From contig PDIM01010323.1 in NCBI GenBank assembly GCA_002811675.1, positions 97,585-161,584 of the forward strand: a stretch of DNA of 64,000 bases, given 5' to 3'. The stretch's first letter is position 1, and the number at the start of each line of letters is the position of its first letter. Positions 1 through 11,288 of the stretch are shown here, piece by piece. A model generated the notes under the pieces. The model searched no databases, was not told where the DNA came from, and was given only the letters and a program-made list of their open reading frames with translations. Made by a program: the position numbers and the translations under genes. The DNA is from Ichthyosporea sp. XGB-2017a (taxonomy: Eukaryota; Opisthokonta; Ichthyosporea).

Positions 1-143
1 CACGGTACAGGCCAGCGATTGGATCGGATACCGATTGCACCAAATTTCAAGACCATTGCAGTCTGAAAACCCTGTGTTTTTGTAAAGGAGGTCCATTTTG
101 TTATTTTTTCTTACCCATTCTGAATGCGTTGAAGAAGGTGAGA
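1..143. other. Leader/upstream region of the M6P-receptor-like gene
   Basis: 143 bp at the window edge with no recognisable gene; likely the 5' UTR/promoter of the gene starting at 144. Confidence 0.4.
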
Positions 144-3100
144 ATGAAGAGACTTTCATGTTTTGCTTTGATGTGGTTCTGTGTTACGGTATTACTTGTC
201 TTTTGTGTAAGTGGGGCATGGGGAGAAAACAAAGACCGCGTTTCGGTTGTTGATTGCTCTGTTGAAGATAAAGAGAATGGAGTAACTTATGATCTAACTG
301 AATTGATGCTTGATAATATCAACTGGAAAGCGGCTGATTCTGCTGAAAAGAATGAGGTTGAATTCGACCTGAATGTCTGTAAAGTCGTGAACCTTGTCGA
401 TAGGGCCAAGAACTGTCCCCCAAACACGGCAATATGTATGATGTTCAAGAATTCGACAGAAGAGCCTCGGAGTCTGGGATATCTTTCTGAAGGGCCGAAA
501 CTTATCAATGGCTCCCTTAGTCTGGAGTATAGAAATGGGTCGAATTGCAAGGGGTTTCAGTCAAGAACCGTTATCAACTTTGTTTGTGGAGATGAAGCCA
601 CTATAGGAACTCCAGTTTACGTTGAAGAAACTGTCGATTGTGCATTTATTTTTGAATGGAAAACAAGGTCTGCGTGCTCTTTCAAAAAAGTGAAGAATGA
701 AACTCATGCAGAATGCAAGGTGGCAGATCAGAACGGGGTGGAGTTCGACTTATCGCCCCTTGGGAGGGGGCCAGATGCAGACCCATACGAAATCAAGAAA
801 GAACCTTTTGTGTACAAATTTAATATTTGCAAAGCTCTTCCAAAAAACACTGTTTGTGGTAGTAGTAAAACTGATGATGTAGCATCGTGCGAGCTAAAGC
901 CTAAGAACGAAAGCTATGCCCGTGCGATAGGTAAAACATCTAATGAGCTTCTGATTGATCCCATTACTGATATTACGTCTGTTGAATATGACCAAGGTGA
1001 CGGGTGTAAAACCACTGTGAATTTTATTTGCCCCAAGGGAGGTGGGCCATCGCCTGCCCCAGAATATGTCCGCAGAGATGGGGATTGTAAGCATTTTTTT
1101 AATTTCCCAACTGAACTTGTGTGTAAAGGAGCAGCCGAAACAATCTCATGCGTTGCATTGGGCAACTCGGGAAAGAAAATGTACGATTTGTCGTCACTAG
1201 TTGCTATTGGAAATCCACGAGTGGCCGATGTTGAGGTGGACTTGTTTAACAACACGAAGGGAAAAGTGTATGTGAATGTGTGCAAGGCTGCTGGAAAAAA
1301 CTTCTGTGGCGGAAAGGCGGGGATTTGCTTTAGTGATGGTAAAAATGTTCATAAAAACCTTGGCGTGCCAAAGAACTCTCCAGAAGTGGATTCAAAGGGA
1401 GCCTTGACTTTCACTGCTGGTGATGGTGATAAAGTGTGCGATAATGATAAAAGTGCAGTTTCTGTTATTCATTTTGTCTGTGCGAAAAGCGGATTGAGTG
1501 CCCCTATTCTGAAAGATGCCTCAATGGACACTTGTACTTTCATATTTGTGTGGGAAACTCCACTTGCGTGTAGCGAAGACTTCGAAAAGAGTGATGATTG
1601 CGTGATAGATGTGCCATCTGAAGGGTATTCTTTAGATCTAAACGTTCTGCGTGATTATTCAAAAAATGTTGATTTTTCTCTTGACTATAATAACACGAGG
1701 TATATGATTAACGTTTGCGGCCCTCTTAAAGAAAAAGACTCCAAATGCAAATCGTTGGCGAAGGACGCCGGGGTATGCAAAATAGAAATTGATCCAAAGG
1801 CCATGACTACAAGCAAGCCGGAAATAATTGGACTTGCTACCAAAAAGGTTTATTATGCAAATGGAGTTATATATATGAAATACAAGGGCCGTGAAGAGTG
1901 TATGAAAGTTAATGGTAAAACTGTTTACAAAACCAGTATTCTAACTATTCTGTGTGACGAAAAGGGCATGTCGAGCCCTGAATTTTCTAAGAAAGAAGGT
2001 GAATGTGAATTTCATTTCACATGGAAAACTAGTGCGGCTTGCTCGCCTTCCGCTGAAGAGGTAGAATGTAGCATCACTGACTCAAAAGGAAACGAAATTG
2101 ACTTGTCGCCTTTGTCCTCGAAAAAGGGTTACCTAGCGGAATCGCCAAAAAAGAAATCTTCATTTTATTTCAATGTATGCAAGGGTCTTAACAGAGACGA
2201 ATGCCCCGCCAATGTGGGTGGCTGTGAGTATGAGAGGGATACGAAGAAAAAAATTTCATTAGGGAGAGTGCGACACCCGTTAAGGTACAACGAAGAGAAA
2301 AAATTGCTTGCTATTAGATACACAGACGGGGCAAAGTGCGGTAAAGATTTGAAAGAAAGAAAGCAGACTGTAATAGAATTTGTCTGTAATGATAAAACTG
2401 TAATGCTGAACGATGATGATGATGATGATGACGATGACAAAGTGCGACCTGAGGTAAGTTGTCATCAAGATACGTGTGTCTTTGTTGTGCTAGGTTGGTA
2501 TTCATTCATAGCTTACGAACAATTGCAAATGTTTGGCATTTTTGGACTCCGTCCCACAGCGTGCCCCAAGCGTGGAAATAGTTGATGACTGCTTGCAAAC
2601 TGTAGTATGGCAAACGCGACATGCGTGTCCTGTCACTAGAGATGAGGAAGAGGTGAATAAGTCTTGTGTTCTGGATGACAAAGTGTCGGGTCATAAATTT
2701 GATTTAACAAGTCTTTATAGAGCACAGGGCTATACGATTGACGAAAATGGTGTAAAAATAGTATTTACGGTCTGCAACAAGCTGAAAAGTACGTTATGCA
2801 AAGTTCCGGATGCTGCAGGCTGCGCTGATTTAGGAAACGATAAATATCAGCTTTTGGGGAACTTTGAAAAGCGTCAATTGTCGTATCATGGGGGCGAGTT
2901 GTCTTTGGAATTTCCTGGCGGACCAAAAGTTGGAAAATGTGCATCAACATCGATGGATATTCTATTCACATGCACTAACACAGGGGTGGAAGAGCCTCCG
3001 AAATTAGTGTATGCTGAAAAGAGTAAAAAGAATTTTTGCTCGGTAACGATTAACTTTCCAACACCATTAAGTTGTGCACCTGTAGAGCAGGACTGCCTTG

Positions 3101-5191
3101 TAGAGGACAAGTCAACCGGAATTTCATATGACTTTGGACTACTGGCTGATATGGATTTTCAGGCGCTAAAAACAGTTGGATCCGAAAGCGTAATAGAATA
3201 CTACCTCAGTGTATGCAAGCCCCTTAGAATGGAGGGGTGTCCAAAGGAATCTGGAGCTTGTAAAAAACAGTTAAAGGGCGGAAATGTTGGACTAGGTAAA
3301 ATAGTTGGTAAGCCTGTTGTAAAGAAGGGACAAGTTTCTGTGGAATATACGAATGGGGACACTTGTCAATATGGTGCCAAACGGCGCAAAAGTGTTATTT
3401 ATTTTATTTGCGGGAGTGGTTTGGTAAGTATTTTTCCTTTTTTTTATTGAAACTATGAAGTACATTATGAACTTTTTATTAACCCAACGGATTCAACAGG
3501 GCTTTCCTCATTTTAAAGAAGAAAGTGGATGCGCTACAACTTTTGTGTGGCCTACGTCTGTGGTGTGCCAGCCGCACGGTTACGTTATTGGAAGTGGCTG
3601 CAAGGCCAAAAACCCCGACACAAAAGAAAGTTTCAATTTTGATCAATTTAGCTCACAGAAGCCACCCGCCTACGAGCAGAAAGATGGTTCCTTAATAAGC
3701 ATCAGTGTGTGTGGTACGTTAAGTGAAAAGTGTGGGAAGACAACATCTAGTGCATGCCTGCGAAAGAAAGATGGCACGACAGTTAATCTTGGGGTTTTTT
3801 CTGGAACCATGGATTATGTGAGCAAAGGTGTGTTTGATGTTCATTTTAAAGGTGGAGAGTGTAAAGCAAACAAGAATGGTTTGCGGCTTTCAATCGTCTG
3901 TGATCAATTTGCGATTGATGACACTTTGATACAAATATTTGCGGATTCTGCGAGGTGTGTGTATGTGTTTGAATATCGCACCCGTAAGGCCTGTGACCAG
4001 GGTGAACCGTGGGGAGAATGTATGATTCTGGACTCTGCTGCTGGTGTGGGGTACGATTTAAGTCTGCTGACAAGAGACCCTGACGACCCATACTCGATTG
4101 CGGTGAAGGAAGGTAAAATACTTTTAAATATTTGTAATGTTGTATCTAAATGTCAGAACCCAAGTGATGGATCTTGCTTAGATGCTGGTAGCCATAATAT
4201 ACGTTCTCTAGGGACGACATCAAAGGAGGTGCAGTTTCAGTCAACTATAGATAGGACAGTTGTTTTGAAATACCGTCATGGCATGAAATGTGGAGATACT
4301 GGCAAAGATAGCATGACTATAATACAGTTTGTTTGTAAAAAAGATGCTCTATTGGGAAGTCCCAAGGTAACAAGAGTGAGCGAAAATTACTGCAAGGTTG
4401 ATATCGAATGGGAAACTTCATTGGTTTGTTCAGATTTGGTTGTTCCTGTCGTAGGTGGCGACTGTTCTGTGAAAAACCCATTTACTGGTACTGTTTATGA
4501 TCTCAAAAAGCTGTCGAAGAAGAAAGATAATTATATAGCGGAAACTCCAGAAGGCAAAAAATACAACGTTAACATTTGCGACCCTGTGGTAACTACGGAG
4601 GAAGGCTGTAAGGATGCAGGTGTATGTCTGGATGGAAGATCCCTGGGGCAGTATAACCGAACTATTGTTTACTCTGACATGTATATCAGCATAAAATATG
4701 TCAGTAAAGAAAAATGCCCAAGCAAAGTAGACGAATACAAAACTGCCACGATAATTCTTACTTGTGACCCTTCTAGTAAGAATAATGAACTAAGCTATAT
4801 TTCAAGTATGGGCAAAGATGGCTGTGATCTGATGTTTAGTTTTCGTACTTCATATGCGTGTGAGCCAAAGACCTCTTCTGCAAATCCCGTGGTGGACGTA
4901 ATTAAAAAGTTAAATGGACCAGGGTGGATAGCCGTGTCTTTTTTGATGGTGGTTATTATCTCTATCGGGGGAATATATATTTGGAAGAACCCTTGTGTAT
5001 CTCGGGACTTCTTTTCATCTGTAAAGAGTATGTGCCGAAGATTCCAATGCAGATGCCCATCTAAGACAAATATATTTGGACGAAGACGGGAGCCTGCTGT
5101 ACGTTTTGAAGCACTGGGCTCCCGGGATATTCTTCTAGACGATAGCGATGATAACACAAGTACTGCTGATGTTGGACTCTTGGAGCTGTAA
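144..5191 (+). CDS. Mannose-6-phosphate-receptor-like protein with ten MRH/CIMR repeats
   Basis: Three exons: 144-2453, 2560-3423, 3500-5191; both introns are phase 0 with GTAAGT donors; 1621 aa. Residues 1-27 form a signal peptide. Ten repeats of about 150 aa follow, each closed by a C-x-F-x-F/W-x-T-x2-A/V-C signature (near residues 170, 319, 467, 625, 785, 934, 1072, 1215, 1359, 1504) and each holding a Y/F-x2-G-x-C type motif. One transmembrane helix lies at about 1532-1553. The roughly 68-residue basic-then-acidic cytoplasmic tail ends in DVGLLEL. This is the architecture of the cation-independent M6P receptor (15 repeats in vertebrates), a type I receptor cycling between trans-Golgi and endosomes. 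A Lys/Asp microsatellite-coded poly-Asp lies at the end of exon 1. M6P binding itself is not assured (see findings). The ATG at 144 was chosen because the frame upstream has no ATG. Confidence 0.9.
2411..2440 (+). repeat. GAT trinucleotide run encoding poly-Asp
   Basis: An interrupted (GAT)n/(GAC) run codes for about ten Asp residues in the linker between repeats 5 and 6 of the M6P-receptor-like protein, immediately before the first intron donor. It is a likely length-variable microsatellite. Confidence 0.8.
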
Positions 5192-5757
5192 GTGACATTA
5201 CGAAATTAGAATCCTTGACTGGTACTGACATGCTTAATTATTAACTGCACACCATAGAACCCACCATTCAGCTGCAATATGCCAATAACACACACATCAA
5301 TAAACAAAGGATCTGATATAATTATAATATTGCGGAGGCTGCGCATCTCGTCCACCTTCCTCTTTTGTCAAGAGTTGCAGCAGGGGAATTGGGGCGGCGT
5401 GATCACAGTGGGCGATTAATTTATTATTTCTCCCCCTGATCTTCCATAAATATATTATTATGAGTATATTGGTTTGGAGTGTTGTGAATCTGTTCTGTCT
5501 TGTGCCTGTTGGAGGAGTGGGAAGAGAATCAACTGCACTGTAGACGGTGGCTGGTGTAAGGACCATTAGTACAGGCTTTGCTGATAGTTGTCGATTTCCG
5601 TAAGTAAAAGTACAGTACGGGTATTTTGACTTCTCAAGCCTTTCCCGTCTTTGTTGCATTTCATAGCTCAACTTTTCATTAGTGAGTGATTTGTGTGTAT
5701 TGCTCGCTGTTTGTGTGCGTATTAGAATCTGTGCTTTGGGTCTATTTCAAACTAAAT
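5192..5757. other. Intergenic: 3' end of M6P-receptor-like gene and promoter of acyltransferase gene
   Basis: No gene seen. A poly(A) signal AATAAA lies at 5299-5304, 108 nt after the upstream stop. A CAGCTG E-box lies at 5269-5274. The open frame running into the acyltransferase from 5686 has no ATG before 5758 and is taken as 5' UTR. Confidence 0.6.
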
Positions 5758-6963
5758 ATGAATCTTCCGGGTTTGGCTTTCCGCATGGACTTCCACTACT
5801 GGATGTCGGTGATGTGGAGCATTGCTTTGTTGATTAACTTTACTTTGTACTACCTTTTTGCGTGGGTTATTGTCATGCCAATGTATTTAGTTGGCTTGGG
5901 AGACTTTATGCTGGATTTTGCGAACAAAGTTTTCACTTACAACTTGACTCTTCCCTCGCTTGTTATTCAATACTGGACGGGACTTCGTTTCATGATGTAT
6001 AATGGTGAAGGATTCCCTATGCCAGCTCCTAAGGAGAAGTCTCTTACCATTGTCAATCATGAAAGCTTTTTGGATGGGCCTATTCTTACTATTCTTCAGC
6101 ACGTTTGTGGCTGCATGGATAGCGTAAGATATATTTTATGGGATCATGTCATGAGCATTCCGTTTGGATGGGCTTCTAAGTTTGTCGGCCACATTATGAT
6201 TACCTGTAAATGGGATAAAGACCAGCAAATTCTACATGAAGGATTCGAAAATTTCGCAAAGCAGCCATTTTTGAATTCTATTGCGTTCTTTCCCGAAGGT
6301 TATGTTAAAACCAAGAAGTCAATGAAAAAGTGCCAGGACTTCTGTCGTGATAATAACATGCCTGTACTTAAATATACCTTGTGGCCAAGAGTGAAAGGAT
6401 TCTATTTCTGTTTGGAGCGTCTTCGAGAGTTCCAGAAAGCTAATCCAGATGTCCCATGCTACGTAAATGATATTACCTCTGTTTACCCGGGTTATGTGGA
6501 AACAGGACCAAGCTTCTTCGAGATCTTCACGTACACTAAACAGGGGATGGAACTTCACTTTGTAACAGATAAGTTCAAAATTTCTGATATTCCAGAGACA
6601 GAAGAGGGCGTGAAGAAATGGATTGAACAGCGGTACATGCATAAGGAAAAGCTCTTGGAGTACTTTCATAAGAATGGGTGCTTCCCGGAAAATTCTAAAA
6701 CTTATGGAGGGCTAAATACAAAGAGTGCTCCTGGAACTCCCAAAGAGCATGAATTTCCTCTCTTGAGGAACATTGTGTGGTCTGTGGTTTGGATAGGATT
6801 GGCGTGGTTGTCTGTTGCCTTGTTTCTGCTCCTTTTCCCCTTTTATCTTGCTTTCTTTTCTGTTGCTATCTTGTATTATCACGGTGACAAGGTTCTCGCG
6901 TATCTGGGAATGTCGGGGGCTAGTAGGGCGGTTCCTGTGGGCAAGAAGTCTAAGCGCCACTAG
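5758..6963 (+). CDS. Lysophospholipid/1-acylglycerol-3-phosphate acyltransferase (AGPAT3-5/LCLAT1 type)
   Basis: Single exon, 401 aa. Membrane-bound acyltransferase that transfers acyl-CoA chains to lysophospholipids, probably at the ER. The PlsC blocks are visible: NHESFLD near residue 99 (the HX4D catalytic motif), FPEG near 178 and a WPRVKGF block near 209, the last being typical of the AGPAT3/4/5-LCLAT1 branch. Hydrophobic segments lie at about 18-50 and 339-375, as in that branch. The tail ends KKSKRH, a basic cytosolic end possibly acting in ER retention. The ATG at 5758 is the first in frame. AATAAA at 7001-7006 is the likely poly(A) signal. The exact lysolipid substrate cannot be told from sequence. 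Confidence 0.9.
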   Translation: MNLPGLAFRMDFHYWMSVMWSIALLINFTLYYLFAWVIVMPMYLVGLGDFMLDFANKVFTYNLTLPSLVIQYWTGLRFMMYNGEGFPMPAPKEKSLTIVNHESFLDGPILTILQHVCGCMDSVRYILWDHVMSIPFGWASKFVGHIMITCKWDKDQQILHEGFENFAKQPFLNSIAFFPEGYVKTKKSMKKCQDFCRDNNMPVLKYTLWPRVKGFYFCLERLREFQKANPDVPCYVNDITSVYPGYVETGPSFFEIFTYTKQGMELHFVTDKFKISDIPETEEGVKKWIEQRYMHKEKLLEYFHKNGCFPENSKTYGGLNTKSAPGTPKEHEFPLLRNIVWSVVWIGLAWLSVALFLLLFPFYLAFFSVAILYYHGDKVLAYLGMSGASRAVPVGKKSKRH

Positions 6964-7000
6964 AGAAAACAAACATCATTTTGTAAGCCTGTGCTAAAAA

Positions 7001-7046
7001 AATAAAAATTAGACAGTTAAGACCGGGTGTTTGAATAACTTTTATT
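7001..7046. terminator. Paired poly(A) signals of the convergent acyltransferase and taxilin genes
   Basis: AATAAA on + at 7001-7006 serves the acyltransferase. TTTATT at 7041-7046 (AATAAA on the minus strand) serves taxilin, 29 nt after its stop. Cleavage 10-30 nt beyond each signal would make the two 3' UTRs meet or overlap. Confidence 0.65.
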
Positions 7047-7074
7047 TAGATATCTTTTTTTTCAAGTATTTCGC

Positions 7075-8265
7075 TTACGCTTCCTTTGTATTGTCCAGCT
7101 GCGCTTTCAAATCCCTGCTCAGGTTTTCAAGGACGCTTATTTTGGCCTTTAAGCTTTTGATCGTAGTGGTAGATTGTTCATTTTCGATAGAAAGAGCACT
7201 AGCTAGTTTTGTGTTTTTTTCAAGCTTCGTTTTCAGCTGCAAATTCTCATGGTTCATTGCTTTAATCTGACTAGCCTGTGAAGCCATATCTTTCTTGAAC
7301 TTTGCTATCACCTCGGCACTTTTTGTCACAGTCTCATGAAATTCCTCATATTTAGAAGCATAGGTTTCCAACTCTTTCCTTAGCATCTCTTCCCGCTTTA
7401 CAAATTCAACAAATTTTTCTTGATAAGCCTGTACCTTCAGAGATTCTTGACGAGCAAGCTCTTGCTGTTGCTTTAACTTAGCCTCTGATAACTGTAGCTC
7501 CAAGTCTTTAGCTTCTAAAACTTTGGCATTATGGCTTGCTTGGGCTTCTGCTTGCTCTAAGATTTTTTGCAAATTTTGTCTCAGTTCTTCGTTTGCCAAT
7601 GCAGCCGCATGTCGCTTTTCCTCCTCTTCCTTAATTTTGTCATTAATTCCTTGAAAAGACCCTTGGAAGTTCTCAAGGACTTCTTTAGTTTTTACGTCTT
7701 GCTCATCCCTCTGCTTCTGTAAAGTTCTTGTTAAGGCTTTCCATTTCAGAACTTGCTCCTCAGCACTTTTGCACATTAATTCTGCATTTGCCCTTGATTG
7801 AACTGCCTGATATATTTCAGTTTTCTTCTGATGAAGCTTCAATTCCTTTTTTGCTGCAGATTTCATTGATTTGATAGCTACGCTCTTCCAATATTCAGAA
7901 ATTTCATTCGCCCCCTCTTCAGGCACCTTTGCTTCAACAGTTTTCAGATCTTCTTCTATTCTATTAGCAAGCCATTTTTCACCATTCTCGCCGGTATACA
8001 TTTCCATTTCCAGTTCTGCAATTCTTTGTTCCAACAAATTCTTTACGTTAGATTCCTCTGATTTTCCAACTACAGTTGGATTCGTTTCATCATTTTCTTG
8101 CCCTCCAATACATGAACCATTTGCTATCTGCTTCTCCTGTGTGCGTTCACCTTTTTTCCCTTCGACCACAGTCTCAGAACACTTTCCTTCTTTGTATGCC
8201 ACATTCTCAGTCGCTCCCTCAACCACCTGCTCAGTCAGAGTCTGTTCTAAAGCTGCTCCAGTCAT
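7075..8265 (-). CDS. TXLN: Taxilin
   Basis: Single exon, 396 aa; ATG at 8265. Residues 1-70 are low-complexity and hydrophilic; from about 75 to the end the protein is continuous coiled coil. The pattern follows the taxilin domain: LTRTLQKQRDEQ, a FQGSFQGINDKI stretch, LELQLSEAKLKQQ, then YQEKFVEF and a KSAEVIAKFKKDM segment matching the family EF/KSNEVF-TFK block. Taxilins bind syntaxins and nascent polypeptide-associated complex and act in vesicle traffic. The length fits short taxilins (vertebrate forms are about 530-680 aa). The gene is convergent with the acyltransferase and tandem with the AAA ATPase gene. Confidence 0.88.
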   Translation of the reverse strand: MTGAALEQTLTEQVVEGATENVAYKEGKCSETVVEGKKGERTQEKQIANGSCIGGQENDETNPTVVGKSEESNVKNLLEQRIAELEMEMYTGENGEKWLANRIEEDLKTVEAKVPEEGANEISEYWKSVAIKSMKSAAKKELKLHQKKTEIYQAVQSRANAELMCKSAEEQVLKWKALTRTLQKQRDEQDVKTKEVLENFQGSFQGINDKIKEEEEKRHAAALANEELRQNLQKILEQAEAQASHNAKVLEAKDLELQLSEAKLKQQQELARQESLKVQAYQEKFVEFVKREEMLRKELETYASKYEEFHETVTKSAEVIAKFKKDMASQASQIKAMNHENLQLKTKLEKNTKLASALSIENEQSTTTIKSLKAKISVLENLSRDLKAQLDNTKEA

Positions 8266-8708
8266 TCCGAACAATACACCACGACAGACAGACAGTAAGA
8301 CAATGGAGCAGGCTTGGAAGATCTACACACAGCTGTTTTGTTGCAGTAATATATATAATCGACACTCGCCGCTCTATGGGGCTAGTGTACAGCTGGATCC
8401 GCAAGGGGATCCGGAGGAGAAATATTTCACCCTCAACGTCCACTGGAATCGAGGGGGATATAGGGTTATGCATAACGTTGCCATTTAACTATGAGAAGTG
8501 AGAAATTGAAATTTATTACTGTACTTTACAAATAAATTATTTGATACGAGTGACATCTGAAGGAGCTCCTTGGGCATACCTACAAACGCTTTTTTTTTCT
8601 GTTTCGTGAGTTATACATTGTTATGATGAAGAGAGGTACGTTCAGTGGAATATTGAAGTGTATTATGCTACTCTACAAGGATCCTCAAAATTTAGAGGAG
8701 CTTTAGTT
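8266..8708. promoter_or_regulatory. Taxilin upstream region
   Basis: 443 bp between taxilin and the AAA ATPase 3' end, both on minus. Two CAGCTG E-boxes (8330-8335, 8390-8395), two GGATCC palindromes (8396-8413) and a TAGGGTTA element (8462-8469) are visible. TTTATT at 8512-8517 is a possible minus-strand poly(A) signal for the AAA gene, about 190 nt after its stop. A 61-codon + ORF at 8303-8488 is judged fortuitous. Confidence 0.5.
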
Positions 8709-11288
8709 TCAACCAGAAGCGTTTGCGAATCCCATTTTGGTCACCAAACTTTTGTCTCCGCCATCTCCGAACTTATTGTTCCACTTTTTAAGCTGCTCCA
8801 TTGATGAAATATTTTCGCACACACTACTCCCAACTTCCTTTAGGGCAACATCAAAGTGCTGCTTAGTAATCACTAGTGTGTCACTAAAGTCTTCCTTTTC
8901 AAAAAGTTCCCGAGCACAGAGAAGGGCGGCTGTCGCACAGAGGTTTTTCAAATCGCTACCTGAGAATGAGGGCGTTTTCTTAGCTATCTCTTTGATATTT
9001 ACATCATCACACAACACATTATCTTTTAGAAGAAGCTTCAAAATAGACTCACGATCGTTCTTTGAAGGCATATCAACAAAAAATCGTCGGCTAAATCGTC
9101 GAACTACAGCACTGTCCAAGTCAAAAGGACGATTGGTAGCACCCACCACCAAAATCCCGTTATTTTTCATCGATTCTAGACCATCCCACTCCGCAATGAA
9201 CTCTGACAAAACATTTGACCTTACTTCGGACACGTGACTAGCACTTCTGATCCCCATGAATGCATCAGCTTCATCCAGGAAGATTACACACGGTGCGGAT
9301 TCTCTTGCTACTTCAAAAATTGACCGAACAACTTTCTCGCTTTCACCTACATACATTTGTAGGAGGTCTGCTTGACTAACGGGAAGAAAGTTTGCCCCGG
9401 AACTATTGCAAATTGCCTTTGCAAGCATTGTTTTTCCCGTTCCGGGAGGCCCAAACAAAAGAACACCACTGCAAAAGCCTTTCAAAATACCTTCCTTGAA
9501 AAGATCAGCCCTAACTAAAGGCAGGGTTATAATATCGTGAAGACACTTTTTAGTTTTCTCCAAAGAACCAATATCACTAAATTGAACCCCTACTTTACCA
9601 GGCGCTATTAACTTATCCTTCATAGCCTTAAATGACTTGTGACGATGAGGACTTCCTGGCTCACGATCTCTTGCACCAAACATATCACTCAGGTCAATAG
9701 GTCCTCGAGGTCGATATATTATTCCATCGTCATCGTCGTCGCCATCATCATCCTCATCATATTCATCCAAATCTTCAAACTGTTGCGCGTGAGTAAATCG
9801 AGCATTTTTGTCAAACAATTCAGAACGATACGCTTGCATCACATTGTAGCATTGACGAAGCTCTGATGTGGTAACCTCGTACTCTTCGCCCCGATTGGCC
9901 TTCTTATTTTCTAAACTTTTGCACAATTGTATAACGCTGATAGCATCATTGATTGAGAGAGGTGCGTCACTAAGGAGACCGCTTCCTTCAGACTCGTCCA
10001 TAACATATTTCCACCCATTCGCCCTAAACAGGTAGCTAAACAATCTGTGATTATGATTGTGAATCATCTCACTATGGTCTGCAGTTCGCTGAGTAATGGT
10101 GATTTCATTTTCGTTTTCGCCAATCTGATTTAAGAAAACTGTTGTACAAGTATCCCAAAGTTTTACAGGGCCTTTTCCCTTACCATCATCATACAGGAGT
10201 TTCAGTGAAAGCAGTTTTCTTTCAATAAGTTTAGAAGATGACGAGAATGCAGAGTGGGGTATGTTTAACCACTGGGGTAAATTAGATTCTCCCGTAAGAA
10301 TTACAACAGGAAGATTCTTATTTACAATCTGATTAAGAGTATGCTTCATAACTCTTCCGAAATCTTGAATTTGCAGGAGTTCCAAAAGGTCTTTAATGTA
10401 TACAACAGTAGGTGTATTGTCTTTCGTACTTTCCCTTAGCAAATTCAAAATTACATTTTTTCCCTCCCTTGATACAGTCAACGCCGCAAATTCAGGGCCC
10501 CCTTCTTCACCCAATGCACTGTTTTTTCTTCTAAGATTGGCAAAGGGAAATGGTCGAGAATCATTATCATTTGAAGATTCTCTGTCGTTTGCCAAATGAG
10601 AATGCGTGAAGACAGAAGAGACATTCCCCGCCATTTCCCCGTGAACGCCTACCATGGACACACCTGGCAGACCTTCCGGTGTCCTGCTACTTATGCTTTT
10701 GTGAAAAGGATTCCCAAAAAAGGAGATATTTCTCCAAGAAGGATCAACGTCTCTTAACTTACCAGCGCTCACTGGCTCCAAAAAGTAAGTCCAATCCAAA
10801 ACTACAAGATTCGCATTGTTTTTCTTTGCAATCACGGCCGCTGTAGACGCAAATCCATTTTCGTACAATGGAAATTTAGAGGACTGGGCGGAAGAAGACG
10901 ACATTACGACGATATGACGAAGTGGATTATTGTTTTCAGAATCGTAGTCTTTTGATTCTGAAAATAGAAGAGTTTTACAAACAGATTGGAGAATATCCAA
11001 ACTTGCGGTTGATGTAGGGTAGCACATTTTAACCGCTTCATCTAAATCAGTGGCTTTAAGCAAGGATTTGCTAATGGCTAACGAGCGCTCCGAATAGAGC
11101 TGTTTCATAGCAAATCCCACAGACGGAAAGTTCTCCCCAATTTCCTTCTTATCCGAAGATGAGATGACTTTTGGCTTTTTAGCAGGGTCGCTGTAGCAAC
11201 GGCGCCCTTTGTGAGCTCTGATTCCCAAATCCTGACGAACAGACAACAACTGCCTCAAATCCCGTTTACCATAACGAACTAAAAACAT
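8709..11288 (-). CDS. Mitochondrial-type AAA ATPase (Msp1/spastin-like meiotic clade)
   Basis: Single exon, 859 aa. The basic, Arg-rich N-terminus (Arg/Ser/Leu in residues 1-35) looks like a mitochondrial targeting sequence. A long unassigned region (about 35-560) includes an acidic Asp run near 509-523. The AAA module begins near 575: Walker A GPPGTGKT at about 613, Walker B FLDEAD at about 668, and the second region of homology GATNRPFDLDSAVVRRF at about 708 with its arginine fingers. All catalytic residues are present, so the ATPase should be active. Similar long AAA proteins with a single Msp1-like module occur in fungi, plants and protists as mitochondrial proteins of poorly known function. 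The gene shares a divergent promoter with the TPR protein at 11891. Confidence 0.85.
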   Translation of the reverse strand: MFLVRYGKRDLRQLLSVRQDLGIRAHKGRRCYSDPAKKPKVISSSDKKEIGENFPSVGFAMKQLYSERSLAISKSLLKATDLDEAVKMCYPTSTASLDILQSVCKTLLFSESKDYDSENNNPLRHIVVMSSSSAQSSKFPLYENGFASTAAVIAKKNNANLVVLDWTYFLEPVSAGKLRDVDPSWRNISFFGNPFHKSISSRTPEGLPGVSMVGVHGEMAGNVSSVFTHSHLANDRESSNDNDSRPFPFANLRRKNSALGEEGGPEFAALTVSREGKNVILNLLRESTKDNTPTVVYIKDLLELLQIQDFGRVMKHTLNQIVNKNLPVVILTGESNLPQWLNIPHSAFSSSSKLIERKLLSLKLLYDDGKGKGPVKLWDTCTTVFLNQIGENENEITITQRTADHSEMIHNHNHRLFSYLFRANGWKYVMDESEGSGLLSDAPLSINDAISVIQLCKSLENKKANRGEEYEVTTSELRQCYNVMQAYRSELFDKNARFTHAQQFEDLDEYDEDDDGDDDDDGIIYRPRGPIDLSDMFGARDREPGSPHRHKSFKAMKDKLIAPGKVGVQFSDIGSLEKTKKCLHDIITLPLVRADLFKEGILKGFCSGVLLFGPPGTGKTMLAKAICNSSGANFLPVSQADLLQMYVGESEKVVRSIFEVARESAPCVIFLDEADAFMGIRSASHVSEVRSNVLSEFIAEWDGLESMKNNGILVVGATNRPFDLDSAVVRRFSRRFFVDMPSKNDRESILKLLLKDNVLCDDVNIKEIAKKTPSFSGSDLKNLCATAALLCARELFEKEDFSDTLVITKQHFDVALKEVGSSVCENISSMEQLKKWNNKFGDGGDKSLVTKMGFANASG

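Noticed and set aside
8396-8413. Two GGATCC palindromes 6 bp apart upstream of taxilin
   Set aside because: Too short and simple to argue for function.
8303-8488. 61-codon ORF on + upstream of taxilin
   Set aside because: It lies in the taxilin promoter, has no recognisable domain and only chance length.
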